Source: Comamonas sp. B21-038 (GTDB taxonomy: Bacteria; Pseudomonadota; Gammaproteobacteria; Burkholderiales; Burkholderiaceae_C). Taken from it: a DNA stretch of 64,000 nucleotides. The stretch lies in NCBI RefSeq assembly GCF_022387135.1, contig NZ_CP092462.1, positions 3,906,001-3,970,000 on the forward strand, read 5' to 3'. Below are positions 36,729 to 46,161 of this stretch, piece by piece. Each line of letters starts with the position of its first letter. Within the stretch, counting starts at the first letter, position 1. The notes under the pieces were generated by a model. The model ran no database searches and had not been told where the DNA came from. It saw nothing but the letters and a program-made list of their open reading frames with translations. A program made the translations under genes and the position numbers.

Positions 36729-37430
36729 TCAACACCCCAACTGATCCGCCAGATCTAACAAATCACGACAGTGATAGGTGTTGTCGGGTTGGGGGGTCAC
36801 ATCTTTGGGTTGGTTGGCCCCATATTCATGGGGCCTTTGGACATAAGCCGTCTGCAACCCACACCGGCGCGCCGCCGCCAAATCACTGTGGTGCGCAGCG
36901 ACCAGCATGACCGAAGCAGGCTCCACCCCAAAAACATCCGCCACGCCGAGGTACGCCCGGGGATCCGGCTTGTAAGCCTGAAAAACCTCCGCCGACAAAA
37001 CACAATCCCACGGCAGCCCCGCGTTCTTGGCCATGTGGGTCAGCAAGGCAATATTGCCGTTGGACAGCGGCGTGATGACAAAACGGCTTTTGAGCCGCTG
37101 CAGGCCGGCGACGGCATCGGGCCAGGGCGCCAATCGGTGCCACACCCGGTTGAGCGCGGCGCGCTCGGCCTCGGGCATGCCGTCCAGCCCAAACTGCGGC
37201 AGGATGCCGTCGAGAATGCGGCGGTGCAACGCATCCATGCGCGTCCAGCCCAGCTGGCCCTGGCGCACCAGGTCCATCGCCGGCTGGTAGCCCTTGCGCC
37301 AGGCCAGCGCAAAGGCGTCGCCATCCACCTGCGGATGGCGCTCGGCCATCTCGCGCTGGATGCTGCCGTGCCAGTCGACGACCGTGCCAAAGACGTCAAA
37401 CGCCAGAATCTGGGGGAGCGCTACGGCCAT
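36729..37430 (-). CDS. Haloacid dehalogenase type II-like HAD hydrolase
   Basis: A 233-residue HAD-superfamily protein. The nucleophile motif is LAFDVFGTVVDWHG, motif II is ITPLSNGNIALL, the Lys motif is FQAYKPDPRAYLG, and the acid motif is VMLVAAHHSDLAAARRCGLQTAYV, in which the AAHHSDLxAA pattern is typical of L-2-haloacid dehalogenases. ATG 37430 is preferred because it gives the standard start; the ATG at 37457 is an alternative. Substrate could be a 2-halo acid or another small acid, as many members annotated this way are untested. Confidence 0.87.
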   Translation of the reverse strand: MAVALPQILAFDVFGTVVDWHGSIQREMAERHPQVDGDAFALAWRKGYQPAMDLVRQGQLGWTRMDALHRRILDGILPQFGLDGMPEAERAALNRVWHRLAPWPDAVAGLQRLKSRFVITPLSNGNIALLTHMAKNAGLPWDCVLSAEVFQAYKPDPRAYLGVADVFGVEPASVMLVAAHHSDLAAARRCGLQTAYVQRPHEYGANQPKDVTPQPDNTYHCRDLLDLADQLGC

Positions 37431-37531
37431 GGGAGGGGTTCCATCGAAGTAAAACACGGCCCAGCATGCGCCAGTGCGGGCCGCCGCCCTATCGCGCAGG
37501 CGTCAGCCCCAGGGCCGAAAGCGCGTGGGCA

Positions 37532-37564
37532 CAAAAAAAGCGCGATGTCTAGGACATCGCGCTT
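37532..37564 (-). terminator. Rho-independent terminator of the minus-strand Bug receptor gene
   Basis: AAGCGCGATGTC and GACATCGCGCTT form a perfect 12-bp stem with a 3-nt loop. On the minus strand it is followed by a run of T (the A-run at 37533-37539), so it ends the transcript from 38610. Confidence 0.9.
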
Positions 37565-37638
37565 GGTGACTTAACTTTTTTAACCCGAATGGTTAACCAA
37601 CTGGCGCTTCGATTTTAACGCAATTCCACAATTTTTAA

Positions 37639-38610
37639 CTAATCTAATTGAATATTGTTGGTTTTTATCACTGGGCCCAGCTTATTACGCTCTGTGACGA
37701 GGAATTTATCCATCTCGCTGCGGCTCGTCGGTGTCACTTCCAGCCCCATGTCTTCGAGGCGCTTGACCACGGCCGGGTCCTTCAACGTGGCCTGCAACTG
37801 CTCGCTCAAGCGGGTGACACGGTCTTGCGGCGTGGCCTTGGGGACCACCAGGCCCTGCCAGGCATAGGCTTCAAAGCCCTTCAGGCCCTGCTCATCGAGG
37901 GTGGGCACGTCCGGAAACACCTTGGAGCGCTGCGGTGTCGCAATGCCGATGGGGCGCAGCTTGCCGGCCTGGATGTTCTGAAAGCCCGCCACCGAGTCGA
38001 CAAACATGAAGGGCACCTGGCCGCCCAGCACATCCTGCACCGCAGGCGCTGCGCCCTTGTAGGGCACATGCACCAGGCTCAGTTTGGCCTGTTCCTTGAA
38101 AATCTCGGTCGCCAGGTGGTGGGGGGAGCCCGCGCCCGGCGTGGCATAGCTGACGCCGCCCTGCTGGGCCTTGGCCCAGGCGCTGAACTCTGCCAGGTTC
38201 TTGACCGGCAGCTTGGGGTTGACGACGAGGATCAGCGGAAAGCGTACCAGCATGCCGACCGGCGCAAAGTCCTTCTCGGCGCTGTAGCTGAGCTTTTGGT
38301 ACAGAAAAGCGTTGGCCGCCAGGGTACCGGTGTCGCCCGTCAGAAGGGTGTAGCCATCGGGTTTGGCGCGCGCCGCGTAGTCGGCACCGATATTGGTGGC
38401 CGCGCCGGGCTTGTTGAGGATGATGATGGACTGGCCCAGGGCCTTGGCCATCGGCTCGGCCACGACGCGGGCGACCACATCGGAGCCGCCGCCGGCCGCA
38501 TAGGGCACGACCCATTCAATGGGACGCTCGGGGTAGGCAGCCTGGCTCAGCGCCGGCAAGGCCAGCGCAGCGGCAGCCAGCAGCTGGCGCAGGGAAAAAG
38601 GGGTGGGCAT
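37639..38610 (-). CDS. Tripartite tricarboxylate transporter receptor, Bug family
   Basis: A 323-residue periplasmic receptor. The Sec signal (LLAAAALALPALSQA) is followed by AYPERPIEWVVPYAAGGGSDVVAR, the canonical Bug start, then NKPGAATNIGADYAARAKPDGYTLL and VPYKGAAPAVQDVLGGQVPF. ATG 38610 is selected by an AGGAG site; the longer frame to 38820 is unsupported. It lies downstream of the homogentisate genes on the same strand, so the ligand might be an aromatic acid, but no other evidence exists. A terminator follows. Confidence 0.9.
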   Translation of the reverse strand: MPTPFSLRQLLAAAALALPALSQAAYPERPIEWVVPYAAGGGSDVVARVVAEPMAKALGQSIIILNKPGAATNIGADYAARAKPDGYTLLTGDTGTLAANAFLYQKLSYSAEKDFAPVGMLVRFPLILVVNPKLPVKNLAEFSAWAKAQQGGVSYATPGAGSPHHLATEIFKEQAKLSLVHVPYKGAAPAVQDVLGGQVPFMFVDSVAGFQNIQAGKLRPIGIATPQRSKVFPDVPTLDEQGLKGFEAYAWQGLVVPKATPQDRVTRLSEQLQATLKDPAVVKRLEDMGLEVTPTSRSEMDKFLVTERNKLGPVIKTNNIQLD

Positions 38611-38716
38611 GGTGTTGTCTCCTGTTGGTAATCGTTGTTGCCTCTGTGGCGCCGGGCTACGGGTGCCGGGCCGGGGCCTGGTGGCATTGTCCACCTGTCC
38701 CCAGCCTCTCACCTGT

Positions 38717-40036
38717 TTACAGCGTGCGCGCCGGCAGCATCTGGCCTTCGCAGATGCCAAAGCCGATGCGGGCAGCGCCGGGCCGCTCGCACCAGCCGCG
38801 CAGCACCACGGCGTCGCCATCTTCCAGCCAGGTGCGGGTCTCGCCGTTGGGCAGGGTCAGCGGCTGCTTGCCGCCAACGGTCAGCTCGATCAGCGCGGCC
38901 GCCTGGTCCAGGCTCGGGCCCGACAGGGTGCCGGTGCCCAGCAGGTCGCCGGGCTGCAGGTTGCAGCCGTTGACGGTGTGGTGGGCCACCAGTTGCGCCA
39001 CCGTCCAGTAGGCGTGGCGGTAGTTGGACTGGGTGATCTGCACGGCCTTTTCACCGGCGGCGCGCATCTTGGAGGTCTGCAGGTCCACGGCCAGCGCGAT
39101 GTCGAAGGCGCCGGCCTCGCGGTTGTGCGCACTGTCCATATAGGGCAGCGGCTGCGGATCGCCTTCGGGGCGGGCAAAGGCCACCCGGTAGGGCGCCAGC
39201 GCCTCCAGGGTCACCACCCAGGGGGAGAGGGTCGAGGCAAAGTTCTTCGACAAAAACGGGCCCAGCGGCTGGTATTCCCAGGGCTGGATGTCGCGCGCCG
39301 ACCAGTCATTGAGCAGGCACAGGCCAAACACATGGTCCTCGGCTTCGCTGATGCTGACGGGCTCGCCCAGCGCATTGGACGGGCCTACGAAGATGCCCAT
39401 TTCCAGCTCGATGTCCATGCGGGCGCTGGCCTTGACCGTCGGCACCGCTGCATCGGGCGCCTTGGTCTGGCCCACCGGGCGCTTGAACGAGGTGCCCGAG
39501 ACCACGATGCTCGACGAGCGGCCGTGGTAGCCGATGGGGACCCATTGGTAGTTGGGCAGCAGGGGGTTGTCCGGGCGGAACTGCTTGCCGATATTGGTGG
39601 CGTGGTGGATGGAGGTGTAGAAGTCGGTGTAGTCGCCGATCCGCGCGGGCAGCTGGTAGGCCGCCTGTGCCTGCGGCACCAGGAAGCCCTGCCACTGCGC
39701 CTGCTCGGCCGCGCCCACGCGCAGGCCGCGCGACAGCGCCAGGCGCAACGCGCTCCAGGCCTGAGGGCCCAGCGCCATCAAGGCGTTCAGCGATTCCTGC
39801 GCGCCCGCCTCGGCGGCGCGCTGCGCATCGCCGCTCAGGCTGCCGCTGGCGGCCAGCGCCTGCAGGTCGACAATCTGGTCGCCAATGGCGACGCCGCCGC
39901 GCCAGGCTTCCTGGCTGCCTTGGCGGCGGAAGCTGGCAAACGGCAGGTTCTGCAGCGGAAAATCACTGCCAGCGGCCTGGGCAGTGCTGACCCAGCTTTG
40001 CAGTGCGGGGTCGTGGGTTTCGTTGAGTCGGGTCAT
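38717..40036 (-). CDS. fahA: Fumarylacetoacetase
   Basis: A 439-residue enzyme that splits fumarylacetoacetate into fumarate and acetoacetate, the last step of homogentisate catabolism. It has the N-terminal SH3-like domain and the C-terminal hydrolase domain, with YTDFYTSIHHATNIGKQFRPDNPL, GYHGRSSSIVVSG, the metal-site segment DIELEMGIFVG and NDWSARDIQPWEYQPLGPFLSKNF. ATG 40036 is preceded by AGGAG. The hmgA gene is just upstream on the same strand. The intervening 102 bp contains a stem-loop. Confidence 0.95.
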   Translation of the reverse strand: MTRLNETHDPALQSWVSTAQAAGSDFPLQNLPFASFRRQGSQEAWRGGVAIGDQIVDLQALAASGSLSGDAQRAAEAGAQESLNALMALGPQAWSALRLALSRGLRVGAAEQAQWQGFLVPQAQAAYQLPARIGDYTDFYTSIHHATNIGKQFRPDNPLLPNYQWVPIGYHGRSSSIVVSGTSFKRPVGQTKAPDAAVPTVKASARMDIELEMGIFVGPSNALGEPVSISEAEDHVFGLCLLNDWSARDIQPWEYQPLGPFLSKNFASTLSPWVVTLEALAPYRVAFARPEGDPQPLPYMDSAHNREAGAFDIALAVDLQTSKMRAAGEKAVQITQSNYRHAYWTVAQLVAHHTVNGCNLQPGDLLGTGTLSGPSLDQAAALIELTVGGKQPLTLPNGETRTWLEDGDAVVLRGWCERPGAARIGFGICEGQMLPARTL

Positions 40037-40059
40037 GCGTGGGTGTCTCCTGTGGGGTG

Positions 40060-40092
40060 GCAGCGGGCGAACATGCGGTTTGCGCCCGCTGC
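40060..40092 (-). promoter_or_regulatory. Intercistronic stem-loop between hmgA and fahA
   Basis: GCAGCGGGC and GCCCGCTGC form a perfect 9-bp stem with a 15-nt loop. No T-run follows on the minus strand. It may stabilise the hmgA message or slow readthrough into fahA. Confidence 0.45.
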
Positions 40093-40138
40093 GGATCGGT
40101 TTCGGTGGCCTTGGCGGCGGTGGAACGTGCCGAGGTTC

Positions 40139-41449
40139 TCAGACCTTGCCTTGCGGTTTGAAATGCTTTTGCAGCCCTTGCCAGCAGCGGTAGTACTCAT
40201 GCTGGAGCTGCACCGTCTCCAGCGCATAGGCGGTGGGCTGGATGACAGCCGGGGTCTCGAACATGAAAGCCATCGTGTTGTCGATATAGTGCGGCTGGTG
40301 CGTGTCGGCCTTGCTGGCCTTGTCGAAGGTCTCGGCATCGGGGCCGTGGCCGCTCATGCAGTTGTGCAGCGACGCGCCGCCGGGCACAAAGCCCTCGGCC
40401 TTGGCGTCGTAGGCGCCCTCGATCAGGCCCATGAACTCGCTGGCGAAATTGCGGTGGAACCAGGGCGGACGGAAGGTGTCCTGCGCCACCAGCACGCGCG
40501 GCGGGAAGATGACAAAGTCCAGCGCATCCACGCCCGGCAGCGCGGTAGGCGACTGCAGCACCAGAAAGATCGACGGATCGGGGTGGTCGTAGCTGATCGA
40601 GCCGATCGTGTTGAATCGGCGCAGATCGTATTTGTAGGGCGCATAGTTGCCATGCCAGGCCACCACATCGAGCGGCGAATGGCCGATGCGCGCCGACCAG
40701 AAGTGGCCGCGCAGCTTGGCCACCAGCTCGAAATCACCTTCCTTGTCCTCATAGGCGGCCACCGGCGTCTGGAAATCACGCGGGTTGGCCAGGCCGTTGG
40801 AGCCGATCACGCCCAGGTCGGGCAGCTTGAGCAGCTCGCCGTAGTTTTCGCAGACATAGCCGCGCGCTGTGCCGTCAAGCAGCTGCACCGCAAAGCGCAC
40901 GCCCCGGGGGACCACGCAGATCTCCTGCGGCTCCACCTCCAGGGTGCCCAGCTCGGTGGCAATCTGCAGGCGCCCTTGCTGGGGCACGATCAGCAGCTCG
41001 CCATCGGCGTTGTAGAAGTAGCGGCCTTCCATGCTGCGGTTGGCCGCATACAGGTGGATGCCGCAGGCGGCATTGCCGGCCATGCTGACGATGCCCTGCA
41101 GAAAATCGCAGGGCGCATCGGGCGGCGGCAGCGGGTCCCACCGTAGCTGGTTGGGGGGCGTGGGCACCTCGTCAAAGCCGCCGGTGGCATGGCTTTTCCA
41201 GCGCGGCAGGTCCAGCGGCGCAAAGGGCTCGTGCATGGCGCCGGGCCGGATGCGGTAGAGCCAGCTGCGGCGGTTGCTGTGGCGCGGCGCGGTGAACGCC
41301 GTGCCCGACAGCTGCTCGGCATACAGGCCCAGCGGCGCCACCTGCGGCGAGTTGCGCCCTACCGGCAACGCGCCCGGCTCGGCCTCGGTCGCCCATTCAT
41401 TGGCAAAACCTGTCATATAGTGCCGGGGCTCGGCATTCACACTGCGCAT
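40139..41449 (-). CDS. hmgA: Homogentisate 1,2-dioxygenase
   Basis: A 436-residue non-haem iron dioxygenase that opens the homogentisate ring to maleylacetoacetate. Motifs are [59 protein letters not shown] (iron His and Glu) and [14 protein letters not shown] (iron His). ATG 41449 is preceded by AGGAG. It is divergent from a MarR regulator. A maleylacetoacetate isomerase gene is not in the cluster. Confidence 0.96.
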   Translation of the reverse strand: MRSVNAEPRHYMTGFANEWATEAEPGALPVGRNSPQVAPLGLYAEQLSGTAFTAPRHSNRRSWLYRIRPGAMHEPFAPLDLPRWKSHATGGFDEVPTPPNQLRWDPLPPPDAPCDFLQGIVSMAGNAACGIHLYAANRSMEGRYFYNADGELLIVPQQGRLQIATELGTLEVEPQEICVVPRGVRFAVQLLDGTARGYVCENYGELLKLPDLGVIGSNGLANPRDFQTPVAAYEDKEGDFELVAKLRGHFWSARIGHSPLDVVAWHGNYAPYKYDLRRFNTIGSISYDHPDPSIFLVLQSPTALPGVDALDFVIFPPRVLVAQDTFRPPWFHRNFASEFMGLIEGAYDAKAEGFVPGGASLHNCMSGHGPDAETFDKASKADTHQPHYIDNTMAFMFETPAVIQPTAYALETVQLQHEYYRCWQGLQKHFKPQGKV

Positions 41450-41662
41450 GCGTATCTCCTGTCAGTCATTGTTGGGTTGAGGGCGATCCCGGTGCAGACC
41501 TTGCCGGCGGCGCGCTGGGACCGCGCGAATCCTCGGGGGCGAATTCCTAGGGAAAACACCAGACACGGGCGCAAGCTGGGCGCTTCCGCAAAGCGGGGCT
41601 CCGTGACATAGTCGCGGTAGCTGTTTTCCCAGCCAGCACCCATAGCCAACCAAGGAGACGCG

Positions 41663-42109
41663 TTGAACACGCCGCTGGACCGTACCTATACCCACCGCCT
41701 GCATGCGCTGGCCAAGATCACCGACCGCACCACCCAGATGGTGTACGAGGAGGAGGTGGGCATTCCTATCAGCGAGGCCCGCTGCCTGGCAGCGATTGGC
41801 GCGTTCCACCCCTTGTCGGTCAATGACCTGGCGATGCGCGCCAACCTGAACAAGGCCCAGGCCAGCCGCTCCACCCAGGCGCTGGTCGAGCAGGGCCTGG
41901 TGCTCAAGCAGGCCAGCGAAGTCGATGGGCGCGGTGTGGTGCTCAGCCTCACGCCCAAGGGCTGTGAATACTGGGACAAGGTGATGGTGGTCATTGCCCG
42001 CCGTAACGAAGAGATCCTGTCGGCCTTGACCGTTGACGAGCGTGAGCAGCTCAGCGTGCTGCTGGACCGCCTGCTGCAGCACGCGCGCCAGACCAGCCTG
42101 CCCGAATAA
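41663..42109 (+). CDS. MarR family transcriptional regulator, probable hmg regulator
   Basis: A 148-residue winged-helix regulator. The DNA-binding core runs LSVNDLAMRANLNKAQASRSTQALVEQGLV, followed by a DGRGVVLSLTPKG wing. The start is TTG 41663 with AAGGAGACGCG before it, the best site available. It is divergent from hmgA, so a role in homogentisate control is likely but inferred. No clearly symmetric operator was confirmed in the 213-bp gap. Confidence 0.85.
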   Translation: MNTPLDRTYTHRLHALAKITDRTTQMVYEEEVGIPISEARCLAAIGAFHPLSVNDLAMRANLNKAQASRSTQALVEQGLVLKQASEVDGRGVVLSLTPKGCEYWDKVMVVIARRNEEILSALTVDEREQLSVLLDRLLQHARQTSLPE

Positions 42110-42189
42110 GGCCGTCGCCCTGCCTGCATGGCTGCATGCAAGGCGCGGCAGCGGCTTGCGCCGCCGCTGGCAGACATGCAGCCTGGCGA

Positions 42190-43239
42190 TCATGCAGCGG
42201 CCTCCGGCGCCGCCTCGGCATCTGCCTGCACCTGGTAGAGCGACGCCACATTCTGGTCGATCGCACCAAACAGGCTGTTGCCGTCCTTGCCCTTCATCTC
42301 GATACGCACCGTGTCGCCAAACTGCATGAAGCCGGTCTGGCTCTTGCTTTTTTGCAGCGCTTCCATGCTGCGCTTTTCAGCGATGCAGCCATAGCCCTTG
42401 GGCCAGTCCATGCGGCCATGCTTTTCGGCGCCGCTGTTGCTGACGGTGCCGCTGCCCAGCACGGTGCCGGCGCGCAGGTGGCGCGTCTTGGCGGCATGGG
42501 CGATCAGCTGGCCAAAGTGAAAGCCCATTTCCGGGCCTGCATCGCACATGCCGACCTTGCGGCCGTTCCAGCTGGTCTGCAAGGCCAGATGGACCTTGCC
42601 GCCCCGCCAGGCATCGCCCAGTTCATCGGGCGTAATCGCCACCGGGCTGAAAGCGGTCACCGGCTTGCTCTGCACCAGGCCGGCGCCCTTGTCCCGCTCG
42701 GCCGCTTCCAGCTGGCGCAGGCTGACCGGGTTGGCCAGCATCAGCAGGCGCACGCTGTCGAGTGCATCTTCCGGGTTGGTGTCCTGTTTCACATCGCCGG
42801 TGATGACGGCCAGCTCGGCCGAGAAATCGATGCCCATGGCCTCGCTCGCCACCACGATGTCATCGTTGGGGCCGATGAAGGCGTCGCTGGCGCCTTGGAA
42901 CACCAAGGGATCGGTCTTCAGCGCAGCGGGCAACTCCTCGCCCGGTGCCAGGCGCAGCAAGGCCACATGGCTCAGATAGGCGGCCCCGCTCAACCACTGG
43001 TAGGCGCGTGGCAGCGGTGCCATGCACTGGGCGGGGTTGAAGTCAAAACTGTGGCGCGCACGGTCGGCATTGAGCGCGTCATACAGATCCTGCAGCTGGG
43101 GCGCATAGAAATCCCAGTCATCGAGCGCTTGTTGCAGGCGATGGGCAATGCCGGAGGCGTAATGGGCCGTGCGCAGATCGCGCGAGACGACGACCAACTG
43201 GCCGTCCCGCGATCCGTCTTTATAGCTTGCAAGCTTCAT
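42190..43239 (-). CDS. Fumarylacetoacetate hydrolase family protein
   Basis: A 349-residue FAH-superfamily protein, distinct from the fahA product. It has KLASYKDGSRDGQLVVVS at the start, DAFIGPNDDIVVASEAMGIDFSAELAVITGD (metal-site Glu residues) and AHAAKTRHLRAGTVLGSGTVSN. The C-terminus is an Ala/Glu-rich extension. Members hydrolyse or decarboxylate acyl-pyruvates or related diketo acids; the true substrate is not determined. It is divergent from an IclR-type regulator that may control it. Confidence 0.85.
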   Translation of the reverse strand: MKLASYKDGSRDGQLVVVSRDLRTAHYASGIAHRLQQALDDWDFYAPQLQDLYDALNADRARHSFDFNPAQCMAPLPRAYQWLSGAAYLSHVALLRLAPGEELPAALKTDPLVFQGASDAFIGPNDDIVVASEAMGIDFSAELAVITGDVKQDTNPEDALDSVRLLMLANPVSLRQLEAAERDKGAGLVQSKPVTAFSPVAITPDELGDAWRGGKVHLALQTSWNGRKVGMCDAGPEMGFHFGQLIAHAAKTRHLRAGTVLGSGTVSNSGAEKHGRMDWPKGYGCIAEKRSMEALQKSKSQTGFMQFGDTVRIEMKGKDGNSLFGAIDQNVASLYQVQADAEAAPEAAA

Positions 43240-43397
43240 ACCGGTTTCTCACAGTCAAACATGCCTCTATCGTGCCAGATTGGTTCCGCGCTAGGTGCTT
43301 GCCATGCTGCCTGCACGCGCCGCCGCCGCCGCGATGCCGCGCCAAATTACGATTAGTAAAACGCATTCCTTTATTTAGAATACCTTAAACTAGCGCC

Positions 43398-44198
43398 ATG
43401 GACAAGGATCGTGCAGGCATTCAGTCGGTCGAGGTGGGGTTTGCGCTGTTGCAGGCGCTGGTGGATGCCCGTGGCCCGCTGGCGCTCAAAGACCTGGCGC
43501 ATGCCGCTGCAATGCCGGCAGCCAAGGCCCACCGCTACCTGGTCAGCTACCAGCGCAGCGGTCTGGTCAAGCAGGATGCGGCGACCTCCCGTTATGACCT
43601 GGGCCCGATGGCTTTGCAGCTGGGGCTGGCGGCACTGCGCCGCAGCGACGCGGTGCGGCTGGCGCGCGAGCGCATGCCCGATTGGCTTGACGGCCTGGGC
43701 CATACCGTGGCGCTGGCGGTCTGGGGCAACCATGGCGCCACGATCGTGCACTGGGAGGAGCCGCCCCATGGCACCACCGGCCATCTGCGGCTGGGCGATG
43801 TGATGCCCCTGCTCTCGTCAGCGACCGGGCGCTGCTTTGGCGCCTGGCTGCCTGCCGCCCGCACCGAACCTGCGCTGGAGCGTGAACTGGCGCAGGCCCG
43901 CCTGGCCGGGCGCGGCGACCTGCCGCAGACCGCTGCCGATGCGCACCAGCTGTTTGCCCAGGTGCGCAGCCAGGGCATCGCCTCCGTGGTCGATACGCTG
44001 CTGCCCAGCGTTGCTGCGCTGTGCGCCCCCGTCTTCGATGCGCGCGGCCGATTGGTGCTGGGCATCACCAGCCTGGGCACGCAAGCCACCTTTGACCCTG
44101 CCCCCCAAGGTGCGATGGCCCAGGGCCTGCAGGCCATCGCTGCCCAGCTCTCGCATGAACTGGGCTACAACGCCGCAGAACGGGGCAGCCAGACCTAA
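43398..44198 (+). CDS. IclR family transcriptional regulator
   Basis: A 266-residue regulator with an N-terminal winged helix (SVEVGFALLQALVDARGPLALKDLAHAAAMPAAKAHRYLVSY) and a C-terminal ligand-binding domain with LRLGDVMPLLSSATGRCFGA, typical of IclR proteins. ATG 43398 fits the family start. It is divergent from the FAH-family gene and is its most likely target. An AT-rich 40 bp just before the ATG probably carries the promoters. Confidence 0.9.
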   Translation: MDKDRAGIQSVEVGFALLQALVDARGPLALKDLAHAAAMPAAKAHRYLVSYQRSGLVKQDAATSRYDLGPMALQLGLAALRRSDAVRLARERMPDWLDGLGHTVALAVWGNHGATIVHWEEPPHGTTGHLRLGDVMPLLSSATGRCFGAWLPAARTEPALERELAQARLAGRGDLPQTAADAHQLFAQVRSQGIASVVDTLLPSVAALCAPVFDARGRLVLGITSLGTQATFDPAPQGAMAQGLQAIAAQLSHELGYNAAERGSQT

Positions 44199-44246
44199 TC
44201 CAGCTGCGCTGTGGGCCTGCGCAGCTGGTACTACACTGAGCGTCTC

Positions 44247-45548
44247 ATGCGCCAACGCCCCCTGATCCTGCTGACCTTTGCCGTGCTGGCCGCCCATGGG
44301 CTGCTGCTGGCCTGGCCCGGGATGGAGGAGGCACTGAGAAAGGCACGCATCACCGGCAGCACGCCCAACGAGCTGCGCTTTGAGGTGCGGCAGATAAGCC
44401 CACCGCCTCCCGTTGCCACGCTGCCCGCGCCCGCGCCGGCGCCCGCCTCCCGGCCCCGCGTTGCCCCAACGGCCCCTGTGGCCCCCCGCCCCCAGCTCCA
44501 GAAAGCGCCGCCGCAGCAGGCGCCCACCAGCCGCGCCAGCGTCGGGCCCAAAACCCCGGAAAGCGCTGCCGACCAGCTGGCAGCCGCCAGCGCCGAAACG
44601 GCGCCTCCCGTTAACGCAGAGGCACCGCCCGCCGCCCCCTCGGCGCTGGACCAGTTGCTCGCATCTTCAGAGCCTAGCGCGGCGCCCACCTCCGACAGCC
44701 TCCCCGGCTCCGCCGCCGAGCGTCCATCGTCCGATGCCGTGACAGGCCAAGACGCATCCAGCCCTGCCCCCGACCCGGTCCCCTCCCCGCCCGGCGCGGA
44801 TGCCCCCAACGCCGCTGCACCTGCCGTGGCCGAACCCGCACCCGCCCCAGGCATTGGCAGCCCTGGCTATGCCGGCCCCATGCCGGCGATCAAGCTGCCG
44901 CCTTCTGCGCGGCTGCAGTTCCAGGCCAAGGGCTCGGCCAAGGGCTTCCAGTACTCGGCCAAGGCGCAACTGCTCTTCAAGACTGATGGCCAGCGTTACC
45001 AGGCCGAGCAGGAGGTGTCGGCCTTCCTGATGGGCAGCCGCAGCCAGACCAGCAGCGGCCAGATCACCCCCCATGGCCTTGCGCCCCAGCGTTTTGTCGA
45101 CAAGGCGCGCAAGGAGCGCAGCGCCGATCTCGACGCCGCCGCTGGCCGTGTCCGCTACAGCGATGGCGATGACCCCCAGGCAGTCAGCGCGGGTGTGCAG
45201 GACCGGCTGTCGATCTTCCTGCAGCTGTCGAGCATGGTGGCGGCCAACCCCGAGCGCTATGCGCCGGGCAGCACGGTCGCGATCAATGTCACCAGCGCAC
45301 GCAGCACGGAGGTCTGGACCTTTGTCGTCGATGGCCCCGAGACCCTGGATTTGCCCGCGGGTGCCACCCCGGCCTTGCGCCTGACACGCCAGCCGCGCAA
45401 AGGCCAGGACCAAAGCGCCCACCTGTGGCTGGCCCCTTCGCTGCAGTACCTGCCGGTGCGGATCCGGCTGTCACAGTCCAATGGCGATTTCGCCGATCTG
45501 CAGCTGCAGGCAGCCACGGTGGATGGCCAGCCGGCCACCCCGCCCTGA
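44247..45548 (+). CDS. DUF3108 domain-containing exported protein
   Basis: A 433-residue protein. The N-terminus has a hydrophobic signal or anchor (LILLTFAVLAAHGLLLAW) followed by about 150 residues very rich in Pro and Ala, reminiscent of a TonB-like spacer crossing the periplasm. The C-terminal part (about 220-433), from LPPSARLQFQAKGSAKGFQY through SARSTEVWTFVVDGPETLDLPAG, matches the DUF3108 beta-sheet domain. ATG 44247 is preferred to the upstream GTG at 44211. Function unknown, probably cell-envelope associated. Confidence 0.82.
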   Translation: MRQRPLILLTFAVLAAHGLLLAWPGMEEALRKARITGSTPNELRFEVRQISPPPPVATLPAPAPAPASRPRVAPTAPVAPRPQLQKAPPQQAPTSRASVGPKTPESAADQLAAASAETAPPVNAEAPPAAPSALDQLLASSEPSAAPTSDSLPGSAAERPSSDAVTGQDASSPAPDPVPSPPGADAPNAAAPAVAEPAPAPGIGSPGYAGPMPAIKLPPSARLQFQAKGSAKGFQYSAKAQLLFKTDGQRYQAEQEVSAFLMGSRSQTSSGQITPHGLAPQRFVDKARKERSADLDAAAGRVRYSDGDDPQAVSAGVQDRLSIFLQLSSMVAANPERYAPGSTVAINVTSARSTEVWTFVVDGPETLDLPAGATPALRLTRQPRKGQDQSAHLWLAPSLQYLPVRIRLSQSNGDFADLQLQAATVDGQPATPP

Positions 45549-45729
45549 GCACGCCCTCCCCGGCCCTGTACGACAAAGCCTTTGCCATACGTCCCTGATT
45601 TGCGACGTTTGGCTGTAAAAACACCGCCAATGGCCGGGAATGCCACCAAAACCTGCTACAACGGGGTTGTGGACGCAGGCTTGCAAATCGGCAAACTGCC
45701 ACCACCTGCACTTCACAAGGAGGAACATC

Positions 45730-46035
45730 ATGCAAATGATTTACGACTCGGACTCATTTGTGGTGTTGCACCTGACGCCAGAACTGCCCCTGTCCGATGA
45801 CGGTGCATCCGTCACCAACCCCACCGTGACCGAGCCGCTGCGCCATCTGCAGCGCCAGGGTTTTGAGATTGTGGACAAGCGCAGCGGCAAGGAGCTGTAC
45901 CTGGATGGTGCCTGGGCAGAGATGTTCCACCAGCAAATCCAGGCCTGGCAAGCCAATGCACCGACGGAAGAAGAAGTCGAGGCCACGCTGGACCGCTATA
46001 CCGGCCTGGCACAACAACCGGTGATCGTGCATTAA
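45730..46035 (+). CDS. DUF3567 family protein
   Basis: A 101-residue protein beginning MQMIYDSDSFVVLHL, the conserved start of the betaproteobacterial DUF3567 family, with FEIVDKRSGKELYLDGAWAEMFHQQI in the middle. ATG 45730 has an excellent AAGGAGGAAC site, so the longer frame from 45640 is not used. A strong terminator follows. Its role is unknown. Confidence 0.9.
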   Translation: MQMIYDSDSFVVLHLTPELPLSDDGASVTNPTVTEPLRHLQRQGFEIVDKRSGKELYLDGAWAEMFHQQIQAWQANAPTEEEVEATLDRYTGLAQQPVIVH

Positions 46036-46063
46036 ACGCTGCACCTCTCCCCCAACCCATCCC

Positions 46064-46102
46064 AGCTGTTTGCGTGCCCTCCAGGCGCAAACAGCTTTTT
46101 TT
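46064..46102 (+). terminator. Rho-independent terminator after the DUF3567 gene
   Basis: AGCTGTTTGCG and CGCAAACAGCT form an 11-bp perfect stem (10-nt loop), followed by seven T. Confidence 0.93.
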
Positions 46103-46124
46103 CGCCCAAAAGCGGCATTAACGC

Positions 46125-46155
46125 TTGACTTGGAGTGCGCTCTAACTTTGACAAT
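46125..46155 (+). promoter_or_regulatory. MerR-type promoter with 19-bp spacer and dyad operator
   Basis: A -35 TTGACT (46125-46130) and a -10 GACAAT (46150-46155) are separated by 19 bp. The spacer contains the dyad TTGGAGTGCGCTCTAA, the layout used by MerR activators that twist DNA to correct an over-long spacer. It points towards the merR gene itself, whose ATG starts seven bases after the -10, so the transcript would have almost no leader. Confidence 0.75.
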
Positions 46156-46161
46156 GCCTGC